Shown here: piece by piece, positions 1 through 8,383 of the stretch
Numbering within the stretch: position 1 is the first letter of the stretch
Layout of the letters: every line of letters starts with the position of its first letter
Made by a program: the position numbers and the translations under genes
The notes under the pieces: generated by a model
Database searches by the model: none
Told to the model about the DNA's origin: nothing
The model's input: only the letters and a program-made list of their open reading frames with translations
DNA from: Rikenellaceae bacterium
GTDB lineage: Bacteria; Bacteroidota; Bacteroidia; Bacteroidales; Rikenellaceae
NCBI GenBank assembly: GCA_015059925.1
Contig: SUZL01000006.1
Coordinates: forward strand, 1 to 64,000
DNA length: 64,000 nt
Reading direction: 5' to 3'

Positions 1-2
1 TA

Positions 3-341
3 ACCACGCCCGAAGAGTTAAGGGCTATCGTAAGCGAAACCGTTTCGCAGACATTGGCAGGTCTTAACCACACTCAAAAAGAACTGCCCGACAATCTTAC
101 TCCCGATGCCGCTGTCGAGGCATTGGAACAGCACGGATTCTTAATCTCCAAAGCACGCTTGTATAAACTTACGGCAAAGGGCGAAGTCCCATTCCGCAAG
201 TATGGCAACAAACTTCTCTTTTCGCGTAAGGAGCTTCTTTCGTGGGCTGATAATCTCGCCCGCAGGGTGAACGATAAGAGCGATGCTGCATTGACCATTG
301 CTAAGAGTGCTAACCGTAAATTGCGTGGCTATGGAAAATAA
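3..341 (+). CDS. Helix-turn-helix (excisionase-type) DNA-binding protein, 5' end outside the window
   Basis: The reading frame is open from the first bases of the window, so the true start lies upstream; the TTG at 54 is only an internal candidate. The visible part (about 112 codons) holds a MerR/excisionase-like winged helix: a segment ending in LISKARLYKLT, then VPFRKYGNKLLFSRKELLSW, the typical helix-turn-helix plus wing and 'F.R.EL..W' tail of HTH_17 proteins. In Bacteroidota mobilizable elements such proteins usually sit just downstream of a tyrosine integrase and act in excision or regulation. It overlaps the next gene by 11 bp (ATG at 331, stop at 339-341), so the two are probably translationally coupled. 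The family call is good; the exact role is inferred from context. Confidence 0.8.
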   Translation, partial: TTPEELRAIVSETVSQTLAGLNHTQKELPDNLTPDAAVEALEQHGFLISKARLYKLTAKGEVPFRKYGNKLLFSRKELLSWADNLARRVNDKSDAALTIAKSANRKLRGYGK

Positions 342-1398
342 TCGAGTATCGACCCCCAAGCCCCCGATGGCGGATGATGAGTTTGCTGCTATCTGGCGAA
401 GTGTTCATCTGAAAGTTACCGACACATACGATACACCGCCCGAAATACTCTGGGTGAATGGCTCGACCATTGGTACATTGGGTAATTTCAGTGCCTCGAC
501 AGGCAAGGCGAAGAGCAAAAAGACCTTTAATATCTCGGCTATCGTGGCAGCAGCGTTACGAAACAGTGAGGTTTTGCAATACTCGGCATATCTGCCACAG
601 GAGAAACGCAAGATTCTCTATGTTGATACCGAGCAGAGCTTCTACCATTGCCATAAGGTGCTCAAACGCATAATGCGGTTGGCAGGATGCGACATTGAGC
701 AAAATAGCAAAGATTTTCTCTTCATAGTCTTGCGTGAGCATACTCCCGAGAGGCGTAGAGAGATTATTGGCGAGACCTTACGAAGAGTAAAGGGTATCGG
801 GCTTGTTATTATTGATGGCATAAGGGATTTGATGTATGATATAAACTCCCCAAGTGAATCGGCTGAGATTATCAACCTGTTGATGCGTTGGTCGAGCGAG
901 TATAATCTACATATCCATACGGTGCTACACCTGAACAAAGGCGATGACAACACCCGAGGGCATATCGGAACAGAACTCAACAATAAGGCAGAAACGGTGC
1001 TGCAAGTAACCAAGAGCACACAGGATGCCAATATCAGTGAGGTCAAGGCTATGCACATTCGAGATAGGGATTTCTCTCCATTTGCTTTCCGTATCAATGA
1101 TGATGCTCTGCCCGAATTGGTCAGGGATTACACCTTTGACCAGCCACGCAAAGATCGCACATTCCCATTGAATGAGCTTAGCGACCAAGAACACCGCCAA
1201 GCATTAGAGGCTGCTTTCGGCAATAATGTGATACAGGGCTACCCAAATATCATTGCAGCACTGAAAACGGGCTATGCGAGTATCGGTTATGAACGAGGTC
1301 GCAATAAGCTTGTGGATTTGAGGAAATTCCTCGAAAATAAACGAATGATAATCCCTGAGGGCAAAGGGTGGCGATACAATCCCGACTTCGTATTCTAA
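331..1398 (+). CDS. RecA-fold AAA family ATPase of a mobilizable element (RepA/AAA_25-like)
   Basis: This is a 355-residue protein counted from the ATG at 331, preferred over the TTG at 298 because it gives the short overlap usual for this gene pair. A Walker A-like loop (FSASTGKAKSKKTF) lies near residue 55, followed by ILYVDTEQ, typical of RecA/RadA-like ATPases, and by the hydrophobic strand GLVIIDGIRDL, a Walker B candidate. HTVLHLNKGD resembles the sensor region of this family. The C-terminal part looks like a winged helix. Related proteins lie between the excisionase-like gene and the primase in Bacteroides NBU-type elements and are thought to serve as replication helicase or loader for the excised circle. 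The family is confident; helicase activity is inferred. Confidence 0.8.
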   Translation: MENNRVSTPKPPMADDEFAAIWRSVHLKVTDTYDTPPEILWVNGSTIGTLGNFSASTGKAKSKKTFNISAIVAAALRNSEVLQYSAYLPQEKRKILYVDTEQSFYHCHKVLKRIMRLAGCDIEQNSKDFLFIVLREHTPERRREIIGETLRRVKGIGLVIIDGIRDLMYDINSPSESAEIINLLMRWSSEYNLHIHTVLHLNKGDDNTRGHIGTELNNKAETVLQVTKSTQDANISEVKAMHIRDRDFSPFAFRINDDALPELVRDYTFDQPRKDRTFPLNELSDQEHRQALEAAFGNNVIQGYPNIIAALKTGYASIGYERGRNKLVDLRKFLENKRMIIPEGKGWRYNPDFVF

Positions 1399-1400
1399 TG

Positions 1401-1499
1401 TAGGTTTAGTTTAGTTCGGGTGTATATGATTCGTACTTATAAACCTAAATACAGAAAACTAAAATCCGATTGAGTGACTGCACAACAGCACTCAATCGG
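1401..1499. repeat. Two inverted repeats between the ATPase and primase genes
   Basis: An 8-bp perfect inverted repeat (TAGGTTTA 1401-1408, TAAACCTA 1440-1447) is followed by an 11-bp perfect one (CCGATTGAGTG 1466-1476, CACTCAATCGG 1489-1499) with a 12-nt loop. No T-run follows, so a simple terminator is not obvious. They may be an operator, an attenuator, or part of a replication origin of the excised element. Confidence 0.55.
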
Positions 1500-1538
1500 T
1501 ATATCAACCAATCAATTAACTTATAAAAACGAAACAAT

Positions 1539-2504
1539 ATGAATATCAACGAAATAAAGAAAATTAAGTTGGCAGACTATCTGCAAAGTTTGGGTTATAC
1601 GCCTGTTAAGCAACAAGGCAAGAGCCTATGGTATAAATCACCACTGAGGAACGAAACCGATGCTTCGTTCAAGGTAAATACCGAGTTAAATCAATGGTAC
1701 GACTTCGGTATCGGCAAGGGTGGCAACATCATCGCATTGGCAGCTGAACTCTACCACAGCGACAATGTAGCCTATCTGTTGGAACGCATAGCAGAGCGAA
1801 CTCCGTACATACGCCCGGCATCCTTTTCTTTTGGTGAGCAGAAAGCACATAACAGCAGTTTTCAAGGCGTACAGGTTGGCGAGTTATCTTCTCCTGCCCT
1901 CATCGACTACCTACGAAGACGAGGTATATACATCGAACTCGCCAAAAGAGAGTGTAAGGAGTTGCGATACGAGTATGAGGGTAAAACCTACTTCGTTGTT
2001 GGTTTCCCGAATATCTCTGGTGGCTATGAACTCCGCAACCGCTACTTCAAAGGTTGTCTTGCTCCAAAGGATATTACCCATATCCGACAGCAGGGTGAGC
2101 AACGAGATGTGTGTTACCTCTTCGAGGGCTTTATGGATTATCTCTCGTTCCTTACAATCCGAGTGAACAACAATCCCGAAGAGCCACGCACCAATGAGCA
2201 GGATTATATGGTGCTGAACTCCGTTACCAACCTCTCAAAAGCGGAGCAACTGCTCCACCCATACACCCGAATAGGTAGTTTTCTCGACAACGACCAAGCA
2301 GGGCAAAGAGCGTATGAGAATCTGAAAAGGATGTTCGGAAACAGGCTTCAAGATATGTCGCATCACTACGCAGGACACAAGGATTTGAACGACTACTTAT
2401 GCCATCGAAACCAAGCAAAACCAGCAGAAAAAAAGTCGCAAGTCCAATCCGCAAGACGGATGCCACAACCGCAGCCGAAGAAGAAACGAGGCTTTAGGTT
2501 ATAG
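1539..2504 (+). CDS. Toprim-domain primase of a mobilizable element
   Basis: This 321-residue protein has the DnaG-like layout of element-borne primases. Residues 1-75 resemble the CHC2 zinc-binding fold (LADYLQSLGY, then DASFKVN, then WYDFGIGKGGNIIALA), but the zinc cysteines are missing, as is common in this mobile subfamily. The Toprim domain is visible in the C-terminal half: the acidic motif CYLFEGFMDYLSF near residue 195 and the DxD motif IGSFLDNDQAGQRA near 250. The last 30 residues are basic and glutamine rich. It should prime lagging-strand synthesis on the transferred or excised circle. Its neighbours, the AAA ATPase upstream and the relaxase downstream, are the standard companions. 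Confidence 0.85.
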   Translation: MNINEIKKIKLADYLQSLGYTPVKQQGKSLWYKSPLRNETDASFKVNTELNQWYDFGIGKGGNIIALAAELYHSDNVAYLLERIAERTPYIRPASFSFGEQKAHNSSFQGVQVGELSSPALIDYLRRRGIYIELAKRECKELRYEYEGKTYFVVGFPNISGGYELRNRYFKGCLAPKDITHIRQQGEQRDVCYLFEGFMDYLSFLTIRVNNNPEEPRTNEQDYMVLNSVTNLSKAEQLLHPYTRIGSFLDNDQAGQRAYENLKRMFGNRLQDMSHHYAGHKDLNDYLCHRNQAKPAEKKSQVQSARRMPQPQPKKKRGFRL

Positions 2505-2672
2505 CCCACTATAACTACACGCTTCGCTTAAAGTAGTTGTGGGCTCTACCGAGGGTGCAGAGTGACCTCTCTGCACTCCGCTTATGGGCTTCGCCCCTAA
2601 GGACCCCGACAGCGGAAGCAAGTGACCAAATGACCAACAGACATTAGTGCAACCAATAAAATCAGAATAACT
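2503..2672 (+). other. Hairpin-rich region before the relaxase gene, possible oriT
   Basis: Two inverted repeats are packed here. The first pairs 2503-2518 with 2533-2545 (AGCCCAC and AACTAC blocks, with a TAT bulge). The second is a perfect 8-bp repeat, GTGCAGAG (2555-2562) and CTCTGCAC (2569-2576), with a 6-nt loop. The first arm overlaps the stop of the primase gene. MobV relaxases usually act on an inverted-repeat oriT directly upstream of their own gene, which is why this is proposed as the origin of transfer. The nick site cannot be read from sequence alone. Confidence 0.5.
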
Positions 2673-4076
2673 ATGGCAGTAAAAAGCAGCATACATATCA
2701 AGCCTTGCAACATATCATCGAGCGAGGCACACAACCTCAGAACTCCCGAGTATATGCGTAACATTGGAGAGTCGAAAATCTACCTCATACCTCAGCTTGT
2801 TGCCAACAATGAGTATTGGATAAATCCACGCTTCAGCGATTACGATTTGCAGACGCATTACGATAATATCAAGCAGATGGTAAAGGCGAAGACGGGAAGG
2901 GCGATGCAAGAGAAAGAGCGAGAACGCAAAACCAAGAGTGGCAAGATTATCAAGGTGGCAGGATGCTCACCCATTCGTGAGGGTGTGCTACTCATCAAGC
3001 CTGATACCACATTAGAGGATGTTCGCAGATTTGGCGAGGAGTGCCAACAGCGTTGGGGTATCACACCGCTTCAGATATTCCTACACAAAGACGAGGGGCA
3101 CTGGCTCGGTGGAGAACCAGCTCCAGACGATAAGGAGAGTTTTCAAATTGGTGGCAGATGGTTTAAGCCCAACTACCACGCACATATCGTATTTGATTGG
3201 ATGGACCACGATACGGGCAAGAGCCGTAAACTAAACGATGATGATATGATGCAGATGCAGACTTTGGCTTCTGATATTCTATCAATGGAGCGAGGACAAT
3301 CCAAAACCGAGACAGGCAAGGAGCATTTGGAGCGAAACGACTTTATCATCGAGAAGCAGCGTGCCGAGTTGGAACGTATCGAGGCTGAGCGGCAGCACAA
3401 GGAACACCAGATAGATCTTGCCGAGCAAGAACTCAAACAGGTGAAATCGGAGATACGCACCGACAAGCTCAAAAGCGTGGCCACCGATGCTGCCACAGCG
3501 CTTGCAAGCGGAGTAAGTTCTCTTTTCGGCAGCGGTAAGATGAAATCGTTGGAACGTAAGAACGAGGATTTGCGTGATGAGATAGCAATCCGAGACGAGA
3601 CCATCGAGCAACTGCAAGCCAACATCAAGAAAATGCAGGTGGAGCATAGTCGGGCAATGATGAATAAGGACAACGAGCATCGCAAGGCTCTCGAAGCAAA
3701 GGAGGCCGAGCATAAGGAGGAGACCAACATCCTTAATTCGATAATCAACACCGCTCATCGTTGGTATCCCGATTTTGCTCACCTCCTAAGATTGGAACGC
3801 CTTGCCAAACAAATTGGACTTTCGGCAATGGAGTTTGCAGAGCTGTTTAAGGGTAAGATTGTGAACTTTACAGGGAGACTATTCTCTTCGGAGCATAACA
3901 GATGGTTTGCTACGGATAATACTCCTTTACAGATTCTACGAGATAACGACAGACGACTTACCTTAACCGCAAATCGAATACCTCTCAGTCAATGGTTCAA
4001 CGAGCAATATGACAAACTCCGACAATCAATCCGACAGCCTATTCAGCCAAAGAAAAGCAGAGGAATGAAATTGTAA
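2673..4076 (+). CDS. MobV-family relaxase (Pre/Mob plasmid recombination enzyme)
   Basis: This 467-residue mobilization protein should nick the element at oriT and pilot the strand during conjugative mobilization by a helper element. The N-terminal half carries the MobV catalytic signature: FLHKDEGHW around residues 137-144 and NYHAHIVFDW at 168-176, the histidine cluster (H138, H169, H171) and acidic pair (D140, E141) of the family. Residues about 215-350 are a long charged coiled coil rich in E, K, R and Q, interrupted by an alanine/glycine stretch near 275-290. The C-terminal 110 residues are basic. It is the last gene before chromosomal phoR, matching the position of mobN1 at the end of NBU-type elements. 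Confidence 0.9.
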   Translation: MAVKSSIHIKPCNISSSEAHNLRTPEYMRNIGESKIYLIPQLVANNEYWINPRFSDYDLQTHYDNIKQMVKAKTGRAMQEKERERKTKSGKIIKVAGCSPIREGVLLIKPDTTLEDVRRFGEECQQRWGITPLQIFLHKDEGHWLGGEPAPDDKESFQIGGRWFKPNYHAHIVFDWMDHDTGKSRKLNDDDMMQMQTLASDILSMERGQSKTETGKEHLERNDFIIEKQRAELERIEAERQHKEHQIDLAEQELKQVKSEIRTDKLKSVATDAATALASGVSSLFGSGKMKSLERKNEDLRDEIAIRDETIEQLQANIKKMQVEHSRAMMNKDNEHRKALEAKEAEHKEETNILNSIINTAHRWYPDFAHLLRLERLAKQIGLSAMEFAELFKGKIVNFTGRLFSSEHNRWFATDNTPLQILRDNDRRLTLTANRIPLSQWFNEQYDKLRQSIRQPIQPKKSRGMKL

Positions 4077-4077
4077 C

Positions 4078-4115
4078 AACAATGGCGACCGCATCATCAA
4101 GTGGTCGCCATTGTT
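4078..4115. terminator. Perfect 13-bp hairpin between the relaxase gene and phoR
   Basis: Arms AACAATGGCGACC (4078-4090) and GGTCGCCATTGTT (4103-4115) pair perfectly around a 12-nt loop. It starts directly after the relaxase stop and faces the convergent phoR stop at 4126, so it can serve as a terminator in either direction. It also marks the narrow interval in which the right end of the mobile element must lie. Confidence 0.65.
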
Positions 4116-4125
4116 ATATTATGAC

Positions 4126-5424
4126 TTACGACACATCGTGTTTTTTTATGGTAAATTCAAACATCAGACCACCATTAGGTCTATTTGTGGCGGTGATGGT
4201 GCCGCCGTGGAATTGGACGGCGTGTTTTACGATGGCAAGACCGAGGCCTGTACCGCCCTTTTGGCGGGAGCGACCCTTGTCCACACGATAGAATCGCTCA
4301 AAGAGGTGTGGCAGGTGTTTCTGTTCAACACCCTTACCATCATCCTCAAAGCGGATGCGGCACAACTTCTCATTGTTTTCAAGTAGCGATATATAGATGT
4401 TCCTACCCTCGGAATAGGCAATGGCATTCTCGGTTAGGTTGCGGAAGATAGAGCCAATCAACGAGGGGTTGCCATCAATAATAACCTCGTTGCTAAAATC
4501 GGTATGGAGCAGCAAGCGTTCATCATTGGGCAACATCTCCAGCTCCTTAGCCATCTCACCAATTATATCGTTTATTACAACTCTCTCCTTGCCTATTAGT
4601 GCGCTACCGTCCTCCATTCGAGTTATTAGCGACACGTCGTTAAGCAGTCGGCGAAGGCGGTCATTGTGAGCATAGCATCGTTCGATAAGTTCCTGACGCT
4701 TCTCTTCGCTAAGGCTAATACCCGAAAGCAGGGTTTCAAGGCACACTTGAATGGAGGCCACGGGGGTTTTCAACTCGTGGTTAATGTTATTAGTTAGTTG
4801 TCGTTTAAGGCGATTGCGCTCCTGCTCAGCCTCGTAGCGATTGACGCGCTCGATATCCTTGCCGAGTCGGCGAGTGGTAAAGTATGCCACAACGCTCATT
4901 ATAAGTGTGATTGAAATCATTACCACAAGGAACGACCAATCCGCTTCAAGTAGGTCTTGCAAGGTGCTTGAATATGGTATTGCTGTACGGACAACAACTC
5001 GCTCGCCTCGTGTTGCAGAGTAAAAATATTCTCTACCGTCACTCGTAGATTGTCTGCTGATGTTATATCCCTCACCCTCTGCTAAAGCATTTGCGACCTC
5101 GGGGCGACCTCGATGGTTATCGAGCGAATCAAGCGGTATAATATTATCGTAGATAACAGCACCCGTACGAGTGATAATCGATATTCGCAACTCTTCAAAA
5201 GGCTTGTCGTGCGTAGCAATATAATCTTCATACGCTTCACCCTCTTCAACCGTCGTTAGTAGGTGACGATTATACTGCTGTAACTGAGCATTCAAGAACT
5301 CCGATTTGTACTCTTTCTCTCTTATATATTGGTATCCAATAAAGCACAATACCATTGCCCACGAGAAGGCTATGAGTTGCAAGAAGAGTCGCTTGTGATA
5401 TGATTTTTTAGTCTCGGAAGCCAT
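4126..5424 (-). CDS. phoR: PhoR-type sensor histidine kinase
   Basis: This 432-residue membrane histidine kinase starts at the ATG at 5424 (the upstream TTG is less likely). An N-terminal membrane helix (LFLQLIAFSWAMVLCFIGY) is followed by an extracytoplasmic segment of about 130 residues and a second helix (FLVVMISITLIMSVVAYF). The H-box is NNINHELKTPVASIQ with the phosphoacceptor His. The ATPase domain shows the N-box NLTENAIAYSE, the G1 box DDGKGV and GGTGLGLAIVKH. It overlaps the regulator gene upstream by 17 bp. It lies back to back with a porin and the pst genes, so control of phosphate uptake is the natural inference; the sensed signal is not proven by sequence. Confidence 0.8.
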   Translation of the reverse strand: MASETKKSYHKRLFLQLIAFSWAMVLCFIGYQYIREKEYKSEFLNAQLQQYNRHLLTTVEEGEAYEDYIATHDKPFEELRISIITRTGAVIYDNIIPLDSLDNHRGRPEVANALAEGEGYNISRQSTSDGREYFYSATRGERVVVRTAIPYSSTLQDLLEADWSFLVVMISITLIMSVVAYFTTRRLGKDIERVNRYEAEQERNRLKRQLTNNINHELKTPVASIQVCLETLLSGISLSEEKRQELIERCYAHNDRLRRLLNDVSLITRMEDGSALIGKERVVINDIIGEMAKELEMLPNDERLLLHTDFSNEVIIDGNPSLIGSIFRNLTENAIAYSEGRNIYISLLENNEKLCRIRFEDDGKGVEQKHLPHLFERFYRVDKGRSRQKGGTGLGLAIVKHAVQFHGGTITATNRPNGGLMFEFTIKKHDVS

Positions 5425-6109
5425 AACCAAAGCCTGAACGGGTTACAATGTAAGAGCCATACGCCCCAATCTTTGAGCGTAGGCGTGTGATGTTTACATC
5501 GATAGTGCGGTCAAGAACGACCACCTCATCACTCCACACTCTGTTTAGGATTTGCTCTCGTGAGCATATCTTTCCACGGTGCTTTATCAAATAGGCGAGC
5601 AACTCAAACTCTTTGCGTGCCAATCGAACCTCCTCGCCATCGACCGTGCAACGCTTAAACTCCAAATCAAGGCAAAGACCATCAACCACTAAACGGTTTG
5701 GCTTCTCGGCTGGGGCGTTACTTATGTTTTTATGGCTGGTTGTGCGGCGCAGAACACTCTTAACTCTTGCTATGACATTACGCACGGTATATGGTTTCAT
5801 AATATAGTCATCGGCACCGAGGTTGAGCCCCATAATCATATCGTCCTCGGTATCACGAGCCGTGCAAAAAATGATTGGGATATCAGCCGTGGCAACATCG
5901 TTTTTCAACATCTTTGCCATCTTGATACCGCTTATCTCGCCCATCATAATATCGAGTAGAATGAGCGAATACTCCTTTATATTGTAGCCGAGAGCCTGTT
6001 CTGCACTAAATGCCACATCTACATCATACCCCTCATTTTCGAGGTTTAGTTTCAAAACCTCACACAAGGTCTCCTCGTCATCTACTATCAATATACGCTC
6101 TGTTGCCAT
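5408..6109 (-). CDS. phoB: PhoB-type OmpR-family response regulator
   Basis: This 233-residue regulator has a receiver domain at residues 1-125 (acidic pocket VDDEE near 10-14, phosphoacceptor Asp in LILLDIMMG, Thr in IIFCTARD, Lys in YIMKPY) and an OmpR-type winged helix (EEVRLARKEFELLAYLIKHRGKI split over the recognition region, then LDRTIDVNITRLRSKIG). It is expected to bind DNA upstream of the divergent porin-pst genes when phosphorylated by the kinase encoded just downstream. The final codons overlap the kinase start. The name rests on the pst context rather than on residue-level distinction from other OmpR regulators. Confidence 0.8.
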   Translation of the reverse strand: MATERILIVDDEETLCEVLKLNLENEGYDVDVAFSAEQALGYNIKEYSLILLDIMMGEISGIKMAKMLKNDVATADIPIIFCTARDTEDDMIMGLNLGADDYIMKPYTVRNVIARVKSVLRRTTSHKNISNAPAEKPNRLVVDGLCLDLEFKRCTVDGEEVRLARKEFELLAYLIKHRGKICSREQILNRVWSDEVVVLDRTIDVNITRLRSKIGAYGSYIVTRSGFGYGFRD

Positions 6110-6134
6110 ATACCTAAACTATAAGATTGCAATG

Positions 6135-6142
6135 CAAAATTA
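6135..6142 (-). promoter_or_regulatory. Possible -7 element for phoB-phoR
   Basis: On the minus strand this reads TAATTTTG, matching the Bacteroidota -7 consensus TAnnTTTG, 26 bp before the phoB start codon. No clear -33 TTTG is seen at the standard distance. Confidence 0.4.
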
Positions 6143-6264
6143 CAGCGTTTTGGCGAATAGCGGAACACCTAAAACAAGATTTAATAAAAATGTAATATTT
6201 TGCTCACGCTCAGCATTTCACGAAAGTCTAACTTTTTTGAAATATTTATGAAACCTTCCGCCAA

Positions 6265-6272
6265 TACTTTTG
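6265..6272 (+). promoter_or_regulatory. Possible -7 element for the porin-pst operon
   Basis: TACTTTTG matches the Bacteroidota -7 consensus TAnnTTTG and lies 27 bp before the porin ATG. A TTTG at 6236-6239 is a possible -33 element, but the spacer (25 bp) is longer than usual, which would fit a promoter that needs an activator such as PhoB. Confidence 0.5.
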
Positions 6273-6299
6273 CAGTGTCAAATTTAAGAAGACAAAAAA

Positions 6300-7280
6300 A
6301 TGAAAACAAAAGTAATCTTGGCAGGTCTTTTAGCCTGCATCGGTATCACTGCACAGGCGCAGGATACTAAAACGGAGGAGCCCAAGGGCAAAGCGATTGT
6401 TCAAGTGTTTGGAAATTTCCACACAGGTTTTGGAGCAGAGAATGATGACCGAGGCTTCGAGTTGGAGCGCAGTTATTTCGGTTATGAATACAACTTCGGC
6501 AATGGCCTTTCAGCCAAGGCGGTAATGGATATCGGCAAGTCGTCGAGTGTAGATGATTATCAGCGCATTGCCTACATCAAAAATGCTATGGTATCGTGGA
6601 AGCGAGGAGGTTTGACACTCAACGGCGGTCTTATCTCAACCACACAATTTAATTTCCAAGAAAAGTTCTGGGGCTACCGCTATATTATGAAGTCGTTCCA
6701 AGACCAGTACAAGTTTGGTAGCAGTGCCGATTTGGGTATCTCGGTTGCCTATAAGTTTGCAGACTGGCTCTCGGCCGATGCGATTATCGTCAATGGCGAG
6801 GGCTACAAGAAAATTCAGGTGAATGATGGGCTCAATTATGGTTTGGGTGTAACGCTGACTCCCGTTAAAGGTTTCCAAATTCGCCTATATGGTGGCTTGA
6901 ACGAGAGTGGCGAAGAGGGTAAAAAGGATATTGCCAATCTTGCGGCATTTGTGGGATATAAGCACGATAAATTCTCTGTTGGTGCGGAATATAATCAAAT
7001 GTGGAATGCATCGTATAAGGATGATGCCGACCAGTATGGTTACTCGGTATTTGCTTCGGCTAAGGTCGCTAAGTTCGCAGAACTATATGCTCGCTTTGAC
7101 GATCTCTACTCAAACAACGATTGGAACATCGCAAAAGATGAGGCAGCGGCAATTCTCGGTGCACAATTCAAACTCGGCAAGTATGTAAAAATAGCCCCTA
7201 ATTTTAGAATGAGTATACCCAAAGTAGATGGTGCTAAGAATGGTTACTATGCCTATGTAAATTGCTACTTCGGATTCTAA
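6300..7280 (+). CDS. Outer-membrane porin of the phosphate locus
   Basis: This 326-residue protein has a clear signal peptide (MKTKVILAGLLACIGITAQA, cleavage before QD) and a body of alternating aromatic/glycine beta strands ending in YYAYVNCYFGF, where the terminal Phe is the usual outer-membrane barrel signal. No TonB box or plug domain is visible, so it is a small porin rather than a TonB-dependent receptor. Being the first gene ahead of pstS, it probably brings phosphate across the outer membrane, as OprP/OprO do in Pseudomonas. Substrate specificity is inferred from position only. It is separated from pstS by 32 bp and is likely in the same transcript. Confidence 0.75.
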   Translation: MKTKVILAGLLACIGITAQAQDTKTEEPKGKAIVQVFGNFHTGFGAENDDRGFELERSYFGYEYNFGNGLSAKAVMDIGKSSSVDDYQRIAYIKNAMVSWKRGGLTLNGGLISTTQFNFQEKFWGYRYIMKSFQDQYKFGSSADLGISVAYKFADWLSADAIIVNGEGYKKIQVNDGLNYGLGVTLTPVKGFQIRLYGGLNESGEEGKKDIANLAAFVGYKHDKFSVGAEYNQMWNASYKDDADQYGYSVFASAKVAKFAELYARFDDLYSNNDWNIAKDEAAAILGAQFKLGKYVKIAPNFRMSIPKVDGAKNGYYAYVNCYFGF

Positions 7281-7312
7281 AAACAATATAAACATTTAAT
7301 AATCATATAATT

Positions 7313-8374
7313 ATGGAAAAGATTTTTAAGTCAGTAATGGCATTGACTATTGCTCTTGCAATGGTCGCTTGTGGCGGTAATGCAAACAATGGAGGTCGTA
7401 AGTCACAGGAACTTTCGGGTGCTGGTGCAACATTCCCACTCCCTTTCTACAATGTGGTTTTCGAGCAGTTTGGTCAGGTAAATGGCGACCAGGTGGCTTA
7501 TGGTGGTATCGGCTCTGGTGGCGGTGTTCGCAACTTGCGTGATAAGATTGTTGATTTCGCTGGTAGCGATGCTTTCCTTTCGGATAAGGAGATGGCAGAG
7601 ATGGCTCCCGTGGTACATATCCCTACTTGTATGGGTGCAGTAGTGTTGGCTCACAACCTTGACGGCGTTAAGGAGCTCAAACTATCGGGTGAGATTATCG
7701 CCGACATCTTTGCGGGCAATATCAAGATGTGGAACGACGAGCGTCTTGTTGCTCTCAATCCCGATGTAAAACTTCCTGCGGAGGCTATTATCCCTGTGTT
7801 CCGCTCGGATGGCTCAGGTACAACCTTCGTCTTTACCGACTATCTTACCAAGGTTAGCCCAATGTGGAAAGAGAAGTTTGGTGTTGGCAAATCGGTAAAC
7901 TTCCCTTCGGGTCAGGCAGCAAAGGGTAACCCAGGTGTAGCTGGCGTAATCAAGCAGACAAAGAACTCAATCGGTTATGTAGGCTCGGAGTATGCCTTTG
8001 CACAGAAGATTCCCTATGCACGCATACAAAACCTAAGAGGCGAGTTTGTCCTGCCTTCATCAGCCACCATTTCGGCAGCAGCTTCGGGTGTAATTCCTGC
8101 CGATACTCGTTGCTCAATCACTAATGCCGATGCTGCTGGTGCATATCCCATCTCAACATTCACTTGGATGATTATCTACAAGGAGCAAAATTACTCTGAT
8201 CGCTCGAAAGAACAGGCTGCTGCTACACTCGACCTCTTGAAATATATTCTCTCGGATGAGGCACAGCATATCACATCAGAGGTTCATTATGCACCTCTTC
8301 CAGCAAAGGCAAAGGAGTTGAGTATAACAAACTTGAAGACCGTTACTTATGACGGTGTGGCAATATTGCAATAA
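7313..8374 (+). CDS. pstS: Phosphate ABC transporter substrate-binding lipoprotein PstS
   Basis: This 353-residue periplasmic phosphate-binding protein has a lipoprotein signal ending AMVACGG, with the lipidated Cys at residue 20. The PstS start motif GAGATFPLPFYNVVF and the phosphate-site segments GGIGSGGGVR, FAGSDAFLS and FRSDGSGTTFVFTDYL are all present, as is GVAGVIKQTKNSIGYVGSEYA. The length is typical. It is followed 9 bp later by pstC, and should deliver phosphate to the PstC-PstA channel in the inner membrane. Confidence 0.95.
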   Translation: MEKIFKSVMALTIALAMVACGGNANNGGRKSQELSGAGATFPLPFYNVVFEQFGQVNGDQVAYGGIGSGGGVRNLRDKIVDFAGSDAFLSDKEMAEMAPVVHIPTCMGAVVLAHNLDGVKELKLSGEIIADIFAGNIKMWNDERLVALNPDVKLPAEAIIPVFRSDGSGTTFVFTDYLTKVSPMWKEKFGVGKSVNFPSGQAAKGNPGVAGVIKQTKNSIGYVGSEYAFAQKIPYARIQNLRGEFVLPSSATISAAASGVIPADTRCSITNADAAGAYPISTFTWMIIYKEQNYSDRSKEQAAATLDLLKYILSDEAQHITSEVHYAPLPAKAKELSITNLKTVTYDGVAILQ

Positions 8375-8383
8375 CAGACAGCT

